Notes under the pieces: generated by a model
Databases searched by the model: none
The model's input: the letters and a program-made list of their open reading frames with translations, nothing else
What the model was told of the DNA's origin: nothing
Part shown: one piece after another, positions 43,406 to 54,400 of the stretch
Numbering within the stretch: the stretch's first letter is position 1
Layout of the letters: every line of letters begins with the position of its first letter
DNA from: Craspedostauros australis
Taxonomy: Eukaryota > Bacillariophyta > Bacillariophyceae > Mastogloiales > Achnanthaceae
NCBI GenBank assembly: GCA_026770025.1
Contig: JAMXDE010000044.1
Location: 186,001 to 250,000, forward strand
Length of the DNA stretch: 64,000 nucleotides
Direction: 5' to 3'
Position numbers and translations under genes: made by a program

Positions 43406-44729
43406 TTACTGAACCATCATCGCTGGTAGCACCTTGTGAAGAACAGGACTGAACCATTGCTGGACGATGTCCTTCGATCCGTACCATCTCGATTCCGTGG
43501 CTTCAGATGCGTGAGATGTGTGCTGATCGTGCTCATGTTGATGCTGATGCTGGTTCTGCAGCATGGAGGTGTGGTACACGTTGTCCAAGGTGATCTGGAG
43601 ATTGGAACCCTCCAGGTGTGCAAGCGGCACAGGGACGATGCCATCACCGTCCTGGTGTCCTTGACCGGAAAGCAACTTGTACGATTGGTACGCAAGCATG
43701 TGATCAGCATCTGGCTGTGAGGTGATGGTGTTTGGAGAAGGGATGTGCGCTTGCTGCTGCTCGACGTTCAATGCAGATCCGGCAGCAGACACGTAGAAGA
43801 GACGGTCGTTGAAGAAGGCACCTGGGAAGGTGTCATGAACGATGCGGAGTGCACCGCCAGTGATATCGACAGAGCCCTTGGGGCATGGGATGTGGGGAGA
43901 CCCGAGCGTGACGATTCCCAGAATACTGTCGATGTCAATCTCCAGATCCTTGCCGTTGGTATCATCCATTCCGTATCCGACAGCGGCTCTGTTTATTGGA
44001 AGGAGGCGAATGATGAATGATGCATGGTGATGATGCATGGGGGAGAACGCGGGTGTTGATAGTGTGAGTGAAATGAATGGAGTAGAGCAGAGTGGAGGGC
44101 TGAAGCATGCACAGGAGCAGTCGCGCAGGAGCAAAGCCGCACCAAACTCACCTTGCGAGCCAGCCACCGGCAGAGTGTCCCACCAGGATGATCTTGGCGG
44201 TCGTGCCTTCCTCCTTGGCGACATCCTGGATTCTCTTGACCTCCTTGGCCACCTTCTGAAGGTACCATCGGTACGCCCACTTGGTTGCTGGTGCCTTGAA
44301 GGTCATGAAGTCGAGATCGCACATGCCGAATGCAATGGTCTGTGCCCAATCTTGTCGCTGGAGTGGCAGGACGTGGATGTGATCCATTGCGTTGGTCATG
44401 TCGTCGTTGTTGCTGTTGTTATTGCTGTTGTCGTTGTCGTTGCCCCACCATCCAGCGTCGATGGCTTGCTGTGCGATGTTGGGAACAAGGTCGTCGACGT
44501 AGTCGTTGGCTGCGGTTGCGAAGCCTGGAAGAACGAGGACGTGCGTTTGCTGTGGATTGATGTGAGTTGCCGTGGCGGCTGGTGGCGGTCCTTGTCGTGT
44601 GTGTGTGGTTGATGTTTTTGACGCCGATGGTGTGTTGTGTGTCACCCACGCTTGGCAGTTTGTGATAGAGTTGCACAGACACAGCAGCGTGAGTGTGATG
44701 AGTGCCGTCGTGTTGTTGTATGCTGTCAT
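43406..44729 (-). CDS. Secreted alpha/beta-hydrolase, lipase-like, 386 aa, one intron
   Basis: Exons 44152-44729 and 43406-43988 are joined across a 163-bp GT-AG intron (phase 2), giving 386 aa. A signal peptide (residues 1 to about 27, LITLTLLCLCNSITNCQA) was the reason to start at this Met rather than an upstream one. The core opens with HVLVLPGFATAANDY (strand and oxyanion-loop region). The nucleophile elbow GHSAGG has Ser at residue 186, followed by VTLGSPH. Likely acid and base residues lie in DGDGIVPV and DNVYHTS. These fit a PGAP1-like or lipase-type esterase; substrate unknown. A His/Gln-rich insert near the C-terminus looks disordered. The catalytic triad appears complete. Confidence 0.8.
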
Positions 44730-46628
44730 TGCGGTTGCTGTTGTTGTTGTTGTTGTGGTTTGTGGGGTGGATGGATTTGTATTTTGTGAGAGGAAGGTTG
44801 ATCCGCGTTGCTTTGCTTTGTTTCTCACAGACACCACAGAGAGAGGACGAAGAAGGTGCCAGCTTGCCGATTCAGGAGAGGCAACCTCCGCAATCTGTCA
44901 TACAGGTTCCAGTCATGGCGGAATACATGTGAGTGCAGAGAACACAACGCCTGGGGCAGTCTCAGCCACACTTCCATCCCCAAGCATTGGTCTTGTTCGG
45001 CACACAGGAAATACAGGTGAGGCCACAAACAGCAAGCACTCGCAAAGCACGCGAAGTTGTGGTGTTGTGTGGTGAAAGTGAGCTTCGTGCAAACGTTTGG
45101 AAACATGAACACTGGTTTGTCATGAATTCGTTGCCACGTCTCTCCTTGATGGCCAATCAGAAGCCTCTATAGAGGCTTCCGTCAACACAACTCCAATGGT
45201 CTCACACCCAACCACGAATAGCACATTACGAAAGACAACATCCCTTCTCCCCACACAACAACAATACGAGATACACAGTTGGGCGTGCTGGTCGTGAATG
45301 ACTTATCCTGCCCATTCCAACTGTTAATTGGTTCTCGGAGAAAAGCCCATAAATCCGCAAACATCATCATCATTACGCGATGAGTACCCAAGAGAACAAC
45401 AACAACAAGAACAACAACAACAAGAACAACAAGACAACAGGTCCTTCACGACTCAACCAGTTCACATTTTCACCAAACAAGATGGAGCAAACTGGTTGCA
45501 GAGCAACTGCAGAGAGGAGGATGGATCGCCTGCATGGTATGCATGGCGAAGATGGTATTGGTCTGTATGATTGGATCCGTGTCACCATGATGATGATGAT
45601 GATCAGAAGCACGCGAGACGTCGCATTGCCAGCAGTCTATCACTGTGTGCGGGTCTGTGTTCTCGCTTTTGCGGTTGCGGATGCTGCCGCAGTCGCCCGC
45701 CACAACTGTACGTCATACTCAGACTCAAATAGCAAGGCAAACAGAGTAGCTGGTCTTCAAGTGTCGCACGATTGGTGATGGTGCTCAAGCTGCTGTTCCC
45801 TGCCAATGCTCCCTCATCACGAAAGCTGCTGGACTACTGGGTTGCATGTACATACTTCGACCATGTGTAGGTCGCCTGTGTGGATGGTGAGACGTGCGCA
45901 TCTGTCCGAGTATGAATACGTGCCGAGAGAGAAGAGGAGGAAGGATGGCACGATCATGAGGATGTCCGTGGTTCGGACTTGCAGCGCGCGAGTATCGTGC
46001 TGTTTTGTGTTGCTTGGCGTGACGGCATCCATGGACTGGTATGCATGGTGAGGAGTTTTGCGTTGCCACTCTGCCGTTGCTTGGGCCAAAGCATGTGGTA
46101 TGTGATTTGATTTGGGATTGGGATCACCACACAAGACCAACCTCTCCCCACTCACCGGTGTTGTTGCATCATCGCTCTTGCCTCGTTCGGGCCTGGTTGA
46201 GTGTTTGTGTGTGAACACCAAATGTTCGCCGTTGGCGTGGACTGGTGAATGACGTGTTTCGACAACCAACCAGATCGCTCCTTCACATTTCGGGATTGGT
46301 GATTGAGTCTCGTGGGGAGAACGGAGACGATAAGTGGGGATCGGTCAAACTGGTGACGTTGCTGTGAATGGCGATTCTGCATGGAGTATCATGACTCCAA
46401 CACCCACGTGTTGTTCTTCTCCCTCTGTACAGTCTTCTCCATTGTGGTTGTGCTCGTGAATGTGCGCAACTGTGCGTTGGCGTGGATTCTTCCGATGTCC
46501 ATCCTCTCCTCACAAAATCAAAAGCGACACAACCACAACAGCAACAACGAAGCAAAAGAGGACAATCAGACTCCACCAAATCAACAACAAATAATACACA
46601 CAACACACACAACACACACTATACAATC
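44730..46628. other. Intergenic region
   Basis: Divergent spacer between the lipase-like gene and the plastid protein gene. Contains AAC-rich and ATG-repeat low-complexity tracts (near 45380-45430 and 45590-45602) and an ACACACA-rich stretch near 46595-46620 just before the start codon. No supported gene. Confidence 0.45.
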
Positions 46629-47507
46629 ATGAACAGCAACAGCAAGCCAACCACATCCAGCGTCAAGCTCTCCCTTTTCCTTGGACTCCTCGTCCTCGCA
46701 GCACCATGCGCCAACAACCAAGCACAGGCATTCACCACAAGACAGCCAACATCAGCCAACACCCAGCTCTTCGCCACCATGTTCGAGTCCGAGCAACCAT
46801 CGGCATCCCGTTTCGCATTCCTCCAGAACGCCAGACAAGCCATCGCATCCAACGTGCCACAACAGTCTTTCCAGGATGCAGCCACACCTGCCGATCCTCT
46901 CTGGAGCACCGCCAACGCTGACGCCACACCATCCCTGCCATCAACGTCGACATCCCGACGTGCATGGATGCATTCCATGGCCGCATTGGCCGTCGCCGCC
47001 ACATGCACAACAGAACAGAAGCAGCTCAACCTGTCAGACGAGCAACTGGCACAGATCATCATCAGCGACATCGTCAACAAGAAGTCGCTCGTCACCGCCG
47101 ATGTCACCAAATCCATCTACGACGAGCAGGCCACCTTCAAGGACGGATCCGACCTCGACGGCAAGTACTACCGCGAGCAATGGGTCCGCGGCTGCCGCAT
47201 GCTCTTTGACGCAGCTGAATGCGAGTCGCGACTCATCGAGGACACCCTTTCGGTGACCAAGCATGCTGTGACCTTCCGCTTCGAGGAGGACTTGACATTC
47301 CGCGGTCCATTCTCGCCCAAGTGCTTCCTGAGCGGAACCGTCGTCATGAAGCGCTGCCCAGTGTCCGGACTGATCAAGTCTTACGAGGAGATCTGGGACA
47401 AGGATGTGTCAAGCATCGTGAAGTCTGCGAAGCTTCAGGGTGGCAACCGCATGACCGACCTCTTCATGGCTCGTCTTCAGTCTTCTGATGACAGCGTCAT
47501 GGCATAA
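46629..47507 (+). CDS. Plastid-targeted SnoaL/DUF2358-like protein, 292 aa
   Basis: The N-terminus is a bipartite plastid leader: signal peptide (KLSLFLGLLVLAAPCANNQAQA) with Phe right after the predicted cleavage (AQA-F, residues 32-35), then a Ser/Thr-rich transit part. A second signal-like stretch starts with twin arginine (SRRAWMHSMAALAVAATC, from residue 109), suggesting thylakoid-lumen targeting. The mature domain (about residue 133 on) has SDIVNKKSLVTADVTKSIYDEQATFKDGSDLDG, resembling DUF2358/SnoaL-like fold proteins of plastids, whose role is largely unknown. The start was chosen for this leader; the frame opens further upstream. The gene has strong C-ending codon preference, suggesting good expression. 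Confidence 0.75.
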   Translation: MNSNSKPTTSSVKLSLFLGLLVLAAPCANNQAQAFTTRQPTSANTQLFATMFESEQPSASRFAFLQNARQAIASNVPQQSFQDAATPADPLWSTANADATPSLPSTSTSRRAWMHSMAALAVAATCTTEQKQLNLSDEQLAQIIISDIVNKKSLVTADVTKSIYDEQATFKDGSDLDGKYYREQWVRGCRMLFDAAECESRLIEDTLSVTKHAVTFRFEEDLTFRGPFSPKCFLSGTVVMKRCPVSGLIKSYEEIWDKDVSSIVKSAKLQGGNRMTDLFMARLQSSDDSVMA

Positions 47508-48045
47508 ACAAATGCGCTGCAGCACGACGAGGCTTGTTGTGAAGCCTCACGCATCCCCATGCACATTCTCGCGCATCTCCACACACACAATTTTTTCACG
47601 CAAGGAAGTGAATCTCATCACGACCGAGCATCAACATCAATACAGCAACCATACAGCACCCCATACACCATAGACATAGAACACAATAGAATACACACAT
47701 TAGAATAGAATACAACAAATAATACAATACGCACTGGACCACTCTACGATCATCATCTTGTACTCGTAGAGCGTGAGCAGCGTACTATTCTCTGGCTTGA
47801 TGTCAACATCACACTCACAACTCGCTTTCTGCACAACATGTGCGCGTCTCCACGTGATCGTTTCACATCCGTTATTTTCGAAAGCAATGCGTTTTGTGCA
47901 ACTGCATACGATCACACACAACCACACATGCCTTCACGACATTCATTGAACCTGACTTTGCATCACTCACAATTTCAACCATTGCAACTTCTGCGGTCCA
48001 ACCCAGAGACACAACTAGAGCAACAGCAACAAACAGATAAGCAAG
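47508..48045. other. Intergenic region
   Basis: 3' flank of the plastid protein gene and probable promoter and 5' UTR of the silicon transporter gene. AACA-rich sequence precedes the start codon. No gene is seen. Confidence 0.5.
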
Positions 48046-49653
48046 ATGGATCCCGTTCAGCTCGTCAAGTCGGTGTACTCCACCGGACTCCTCATCTTCT
48101 CGATCACCATCGTCTGCGGACTCATCTTCAATGAGCAGACCAAGGTCTCGTCCGAGGTCCACCCAGTGGTCGCCGTCGTCATCATGATCGCCGCCCTCGT
48201 CGGTCTCCCACCAGTCGACCGCGACCTCTACGTCGAATCCCACCCAACCGCCCACCAGTGCACCTCCCTCGCCCACAAGGGTGACAACCTCGACCGCTAC
48301 CTCATGGGACGTCAGTTCATGGTCCTCCTCATGGTCTTCACCATCAACCAGTGCGGTGCCCCGCTCGCCGATGCCGAAGTCTTCGGACTCCCAGACATCA
48401 TCATCCAGATCTTCCTCGGATCCGGAGCCGCCATGATCCTCATGACCGCTCAAGCCGGACAGCTCAACTCCCAAGTCAACGCCTCCCTGTGCATGCTTGA
48501 CTACATCAACAACTTCTTCGCCATCTTCACCCTCTATGCCGCCCTCGCCATCGAGTTCTCTGGACTTCTGCATTCGTGCTACCTCGTCCAGATGTTGTTC
48601 GTCTGGGCATCCGGCGAAGAAATCGAGTCGAAGGAACCACCACGTGACGGTGCCCAGAACCTCTTCTACTGGGGCCGCATCCTCATCTCTCTCGCCATCC
48701 TGTGCTATGCCATGGCCGTCACCCTGGTCGCCCTCTTCGATGGAAAGACCACCATATGGGCCGGAGTACCAAACGGAGTCGCCGTCATCCTCTTCTTCCT
48801 CTTCATGTCCATCGTCGGTATGCTCGAGGGTATGCAGATCGCCTTCTTCGCTGTCGCCAAGCTTCCAAAGGAGGATCGTGGAGACCACCCAATGGCCCGC
48901 AAGACCTGCGAGCTCCTCTTCCGCGGTGACGGACGCAACCTTCCAGGATTCATGATCGGACGTCAGATCTGCGTGGCCATGTGCTTCTTCATCATTGCCC
49001 GTGTCACCACCCTCGATGTCGAGGTGGGCGAAGGCGAGAACATCTTCGGAGTCTCCGACAGCACCCAGGAATTCTTCAACACTGGACTTCTCGGAGCCCT
49101 CATCACCACCATCATCGCCTCCATCACATGGCAGCTGGTCGCATCCGTCTTCCCAATCGCCTTCCTTTCCAACCCAATCGTCTACATCTTCCTCCAGTTC
49201 TGTCTGTTGTTGGAAGCCACCGGTATCTGCTCCGGAGCCTGGGTCCTTGCCTCCGTCCACATGGCCGTCTCTGGCTTCCAGCTCGATGAGGTGTACATTG
49301 GCACCCCAGAGGAGCGTGCCGCCGGCATGAAGCCAGACCACCAGAGCAACCGCAACCTGCACCTTGGAACCAATGTGCTTGTGAACGGTGCCGGTTCCAC
49401 CACCGTCCCACGCGAGAACCTCGAGATGCAGAAGGCCTTGGCCGCCCAGCCAGAATCCTTCTCTTCCCAACGCGAGCGCATCCTGTCCAACATCAAGGGA
49501 CTCCGCGAGGAGATCAACTCGTGTAGCAACGAGGAGGATGCCGTCGTCTTCGAGTCTGCCCTCCGAATGGAGACTGCTGCCATGAACAAGCTGCATCAGG
49601 AGGAGAACGACAGTGCCGCCGAGAGTGACGAGGAGATGGGTGTGCAGAAGTAA
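48046..49653 (+). CDS. SIT: Silicon transporter (SIT), 535 aa
   Basis: Plasma-membrane transporter that takes up silicic acid, coupled to sodium in marine diatoms, for silica wall building. About ten hydrophobic segments span residues 10 to 415. GRQ motifs occur at 88-90 and 305-307 and EGMQ at 261-264, matching the GxQ motifs of the SIT family. The segment NSQVNASLCMLDYINNFFAI at 141-160 is strongly SIT-like. The C-terminus (about 420-535) is cytosolic, hydrophilic and coiled-coil-like (RERILSNIKGLREEINS), as in full-length diatom SITs. Length is normal and the frame is unbroken. Codons end almost always in C or G, a sign of high expression. This gene is the best evidence that the host is a diatom. 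Confidence 0.93.
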   Translation: MDPVQLVKSVYSTGLLIFSITIVCGLIFNEQTKVSSEVHPVVAVVIMIAALVGLPPVDRDLYVESHPTAHQCTSLAHKGDNLDRYLMGRQFMVLLMVFTINQCGAPLADAEVFGLPDIIIQIFLGSGAAMILMTAQAGQLNSQVNASLCMLDYINNFFAIFTLYAALAIEFSGLLHSCYLVQMLFVWASGEEIESKEPPRDGAQNLFYWGRILISLAILCYAMAVTLVALFDGKTTIWAGVPNGVAVILFFLFMSIVGMLEGMQIAFFAVAKLPKEDRGDHPMARKTCELLFRGDGRNLPGFMIGRQICVAMCFFIIARVTTLDVEVGEGENIFGVSDSTQEFFNTGLLGALITTIIASITWQLVASVFPIAFLSNPIVYIFLQFCLLLEATGICSGAWVLASVHMAVSGFQLDEVYIGTPEERAAGMKPDHQSNRNLHLGTNVLVNGAGSTTVPRENLEMQKALAAQPESFSSQRERILSNIKGLREEINSCSNEEDAVVFESALRMETAAMNKLHQEENDSAAESDEEMGVQK

Positions 49654-50106
49654 GCACGTTGACACTTGGTGCGTTGAGGTGCAACTACATCGCGCCGTAC
49701 CCATACATCCACACACCCACACATCCACACATCCACACATCCACACATCCACACATCCACACATGCCACCGATGGTATCACTGAGATGTATCGTGAATCT
49801 CAGACCACGGCGCCGCTTGCTTCCAACAGATGCAAAGCGCAATCACATGGCATACATGATCTGCCACAACACATCGCAACACGCCACAACGCTTGGGCTG
49901 GACAGAGGTGCCATGACCTTGCAACACGAAGCGACGTTGAGCAGATTGCAGCAAACCATACTATAATTGGAGTCCACTGAACAATAGTACAGTAACGACT
50001 GATTGACGTCAACGATGGATGTTAAGCACTTAACAGCTGCGAAAGGAGACTACTTTGACAGATGGTTGGGTGGTTCGTTCTTGTTCAATTTACAGCCATG
50101 CTCTCA
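49654..50106. other. Intergenic region
   Basis: 3' UTR region of the silicon transporter with an 8-bp tandem repeat (49721-49760), then the 3' flank of the truncated ankyrin gene on the opposite strand. Confidence 0.5.
49721..49760. repeat. (ACATCCAC)5 tandem repeat
   Basis: Five perfect 8-bp units, with degenerate copies just before, in the 3' flank of the silicon transporter gene. Confidence 0.9.
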
Positions 50107-50780
50107 TCAAACAAGAGTGGTCAAGTAGTTGACAATATCAGTCTGACCCAGCAGTTTCGCAATGCCCAGCGCAGTCAAGCCACTGTTAGTCTTGATGCTG
50201 ATGTCTACGTTGCACGATTCCACCAAATACGTCACGACCTCCACTTTACCATGCCAACTTGCCCACCCAAGTGCTGTGATGCCATACTTGTTTTGAATGT
50301 CGATTTCTGCGTTGCACAATTCCACCAAATACTTCACGACTTCCAATCTGCCATGCATGCTTGCAAGGTGCAATGCAGTGCTGCCATAATTGCTGGTTTT
50401 GATGTTGATATCGACCTTGCCTTGTTCAACCAACGACTTCACAACGTCGAAATGGCCATCAGCGCTGGCGCGATGGAGGATGGTCTCGCTATTCCTGTCT
50501 TTCACGTTCAAATCAACATTGGGTGCTGCAACCAGATACTTGACAATGTCGAAGTGATTGGTGTGATATGCCTTGTAGAGCGGAGTCTTACGGTTGTCAT
50601 TCTTGGCGTTGATGTTGGCCTTACCAGATTCAACCAGCCACTTCACAACATCGAGATGGCCATCACCACTTGCGAGATGGAGCACAGTGTTGCCATCCTT
50701 GTATCGGGAGTTGGGATATATGCTTGGTGTTCCGATGAGAAACTTGACAACATCGAAGTGGTTGTGGCAATATGCCTTGT
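50107..50780 (-). pseudogene. Ankyrin-repeat gene, 5' part lost at an LTR junction
   Basis: Seven or so ankyrin repeats, closely related in DNA and protein to the C-terminal part of the gene at 628-2472 (KAYCHNHFDVVKFLIGTPS, DGHLDVVKWLVESGKANIN). Relative to that paralogue, sequence upstream of the codons for KAYCHNHF is replaced by the LTR of element C at 50781. Translation could only start inside the LTR, so the gene is not functional as such. The stop is TAG after NYLTTLV, a few residues beyond the stop of the 628-2472 gene. The missing N-terminal part is not on the other side of element C. Confidence 0.8.
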
Positions 50781-51308
50781 TAATAGAGCCCAAACGTAAT
50801 GGCTGTTGTCTTGTTGGTTGTTCTTTAGCTGTAGGCAGAGGCTTGACTGGCAAGCGATCCGGACGAGAGTCTTCTGTTCCACAAGTAGTCAATTTAGAAT
50901 ACTGGTAGATGGTGAAGAAACGTGCGGATTATGAGATTATTGCTATGGTTCTTCTCTTCGAGGGGAATCTTCTGTGATGTCCTGTATGACAATGCGTGTG
51001 GGTTGTGTAGCCCAAGTACCGTGGGTCGAGATCCGTCGTCTGGGTTCTGTGAGAGACAATGGGCGATGATGCTCGTTGTTGTGGTTTTGGTTCCGTGCGT
51101 CGGCGTTTTGGCGATGGTGGGTGTCAGAAACTTGGTTATCGGAACCCCATTGGTTCCCTGACACGAATTCCGAAGATCCGCTTCAAGGTTCTGGATCTGT
51201 CTCCAAACGTGGGGTTCGGCGAAGTGTCCGTCCGATCTACTGGAATGCTGACAAGTCGGATGATTCGTAGTCTCTCTCGCTAAGGTGGTTACTAGTTTAG
51301 CTCTATTA
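50781..51308 (-). repeat. 3' LTR of element C
   Basis: 528 bp with ends TAATAGAGC/GCTCTATTA. It adjoins the ankyrin pseudogene directly. Same type as the solo LTR at 41021. Confidence 0.92.
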
Positions 51309-51337
51309 CTCCCCTTCATCTCACGTTGAAACGTGAG
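51309..51337 (-). promoter_or_regulatory. Polypurine tract plus hairpin before the 3' LTR of C
   Basis: On the minus strand: CTCACGTT-TC-AACGTGAG (51320-51337), an 8-bp stem, then ATGAAGGGGAG up to the LTR. The stem bases equal those in element B while the loop differs. Confidence 0.65.
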
Positions 51338-51406
51338 TTGACTGAAAGCAAGAAAGCTAATCGTAGTGTGGTTTGTTCCGCCGCCCAAGATGGCGGCGAG
51401 CGGGCT

Positions 51407-54400
51407 TCATTCGGACTGTTCGTCGTTGTCGTAGTAGCCGCGGCTTTGGTGGCGGTTGGTGAGCATGGCTTCCAGTGCCTTGTTCAACGAGGAGGTGATG
51501 CTGACCTGCTGAACTTGGTTGATATGGTCGAGCCCTCCGCAGAAAAGGATATCGGCGAGGGTTTGGATGACCATAGGTGTCCTCTCGTCGTTTTGGAGGA
51601 CGGCCTTGATCTGAGCTGTGGGGTCGGGAGGCATCTGGAAGATGGATGGTTGCATCATCGTTGGTCCTCGGTTGCTGGACATGATATATCCGGACCGAAG
51701 ACGTCGGGGTGACGGGTATGTTATCGCTGGTCGGACCTCCGTTCGGGCTCTCTTGTTGGCATTGCTGGTCTCCGGAGTGTTGGGAGTCAATGGTAGGGGA
51801 TGGTTCAGGATGGGAAAACTGCGAGTGTTGACGTTCGCACCCTCATTGTAATTCACGGGTGCCGGGTACGCGGTTGCTACCGGCACGTCATCATCGGTTG
51901 GTCCTTCCGGTGGTGTAGGGGCCTCTGGTTGCTCATCCTGGGTTATGGGAGGCATCGGCTCTGCTGCCTCGGGAGGATTCTCTGCGGCCGTGGTGGGAGC
52001 TCTCTTCGCGTTGATGGTCCCACTCGTGGTTTTCTTGGCGGACCTGACTTGTTTGATCGTCTTGATTCCCGACATTCCCGAGGAAATGGTGGAGTCCTCG
52101 GATTCGTCGAAGAGCCCCTCTCCTTTGGGGCGATTGCTTTGCTTGCTGCTGGCTCCAGAGCTGGGTCGTCGCGACGCTTGGTTCCGTTTGATCGGCTTGC
52201 CTTCTGGTCGGTAGATGGACCCAGAATCGTCACTGTCGCCGGGCTCTGGGACGGACGCGCTGTCCACGGAGTGGTCGGTTGGGATCATGGGCTTTGGGCG
52301 TACCTTGTCGGTATACCCTTGTCCATCTCGCGTGGCGGTCAAGATTTTGGACGCCGGTGATGGTCGTGATGATCGTCTGATGGGAGGTCTGGGATGGCTG
52401 ATCACCGCTCCACTTGCAATCTCTGCTTCCACGTCAATCACACTTCCTGGGTCCTGCGATTCTTGGTCTCCATCGCGGTATGCCTCTGATTCAGACTCCT
52501 GGTGGCTGGCTTCTTCTGCGGTCATCTTTTCGTTGAAGAATCCGTCAGGGATCTCATCCAGGAACCTGCCTTCTGGTGTCTCTCCTACTTCGAGACTGGG
52601 GCGAGTGTCTTCGAGGGATGGTATTCCGTCGACCATGTCATCCTCATCGGTAGGGGGAAAAGGCTCGTTCGCGAGTGCTTTCTTCTCTCGTGCGAGGTTG
52701 GCGGCGAGGGTGTCGCTTTGTTTCCGGACCATTCGTGCCTTCCTTGCGCGTGCGAGGATGATTGGGATCCGGTTCTTCCTCACCTTGAAGAAGTGGCATA
52801 TGGATGGCTTCCGCATGGTTGTGCGGAACTCGTCGGGTGGTTCGCCCCATGCGCCGTCCTGAGCGGGGTAGAAGCACTGGCCATCGGCTATGGCGATGCT
52901 GAGGACCTCAGTGGTTTGGAGGTTGTTATCCAGGTATTCGGAGAGGGTGAGGGGGTAGATGGATTGTTTCTCTACGTGGGAAATACGGCCGGCTGGTGTG
53001 TTCTCGTTTCCCTTCGTGCAGAAGATTCGGACTCTGCGGCCACTGTATCCGACGACGATTCCTTGGAAGGGTCCCTTCTTTCCTGCGGGATATAGCACCC
53101 TGGATCCGGGGACGGGACATTGGATGCCCTTGTAGAACAGGGTGTACTTTGGGAATGTCATCTTGCGTGTCCTTGTCTGGAATGGGGAGAGGTTGTGCCC
53201 GGGGTCCTGGTTGTGGCGGCTCCGTTTTTGTGGTGAAAGCATGTTCATGTCGCGGAATGCAATAGAGGGTGCGGTCGCGTTCCGTGCCAGGTCTTCTTGG
53301 AGGTCAGCAATCAACATGTCACACCTGTACGTTTCGTGCTCAGGTGTGACGAAAGCCCGAGGTGTCAGGCCCGTGTGGAAGGAAGTTTCACAGTTACCTT
53401 CTTTGATGGCTGGCATGGTGGCTCCAGGTGTCGGTTTCCGGAACTTGGTCGATGTGGCGACATGTGATTGGTTGCTCGGCATGATGGGCCCTGTCTCCAG
53501 CATGTCTCTTGGGTAGTAGAGGACGTCGCTTCCACATGAGGGGTTGATACTCGAGAGTGTGCTGAATTCGTCGGTGAGGGCTGATGGTGGTGTGTCACCA
53601 CGCTGGATCAAGAATTTGTCGGTTGGCGCGCCGGCTGGCTCGTGGTTCTGATTCGTGGTACGGTTGTCGGTCATGTCGTATACGACACTGGAATTTCGCG
53701 TCTGTTGGCGGTTGGGTGAGGCCGGTGTGCTCTTGGTGCGCTTGATGGTTCTGGGTGATTTCCTTTGTGCCGTTTCGAGGGGGTTCGGTTCTCGTTGGGT
53801 TCTGGTTAGCCGAAGGGTTTTCGATGTCGGGCTGTACTTCATGGAGGTCTGTTGATACCTTGCCATGTTCACGCTCATAGTGTGTTCTTCCTTCGGTGGT
53901 GGTGGTTCTTTCGTCTCCGTGGCCATTATATCGGGATCATCGTCTGCTCTGGTCGTCCTGCTCTTTGTTATGGCTTGTGATATGGCTTCGCTGTGGTATC
54001 CGGACTCATGGATTGAGTTCCGGAATATCGTTCTCGACGTGATGTGGTGGAATGGTGTTTTGGAAAGAGGCTTGGTTAGTATGTCGGCGATGTTGTCATC
54101 TGACGCAATGTGGGCGAACACGATGATTCCAGCGGCGATGCATTCCCGGATTTGGTGGAAAGCCAATGAGCAGTGTTTCTTCTTCAGCGTTGAGGATGGG
54201 ACTGTAGTATTGAGTACCACCGCTTTGTTGTCTCCGAGCATGATTGTGGGTCCGTCGATGGGGACTCCGAGATCTCTCAGCATGTATCGCAGACCTGTGA
54301 CCGCCTCGGTAGCTATCCTGGCTGCTACCAATTCGGACCCGTAGGTGGATGTCTCCACTGTGTTCTGTCGCTTGCAGATGGTCTTGACGATGGTGTTGTT

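Noticed and set aside
49721..49760. CRISPR-like array
   Set aside because: Units are 8 bp with no spacers; a simple tandem repeat in a eukaryotic 3' flank.
47872..49842. 656-codon minus-strand frame opposite the silicon transporter
   Set aside because: Acidic low-information antisense reading caused by the C-ending codon bias of the transporter gene. No protein features.
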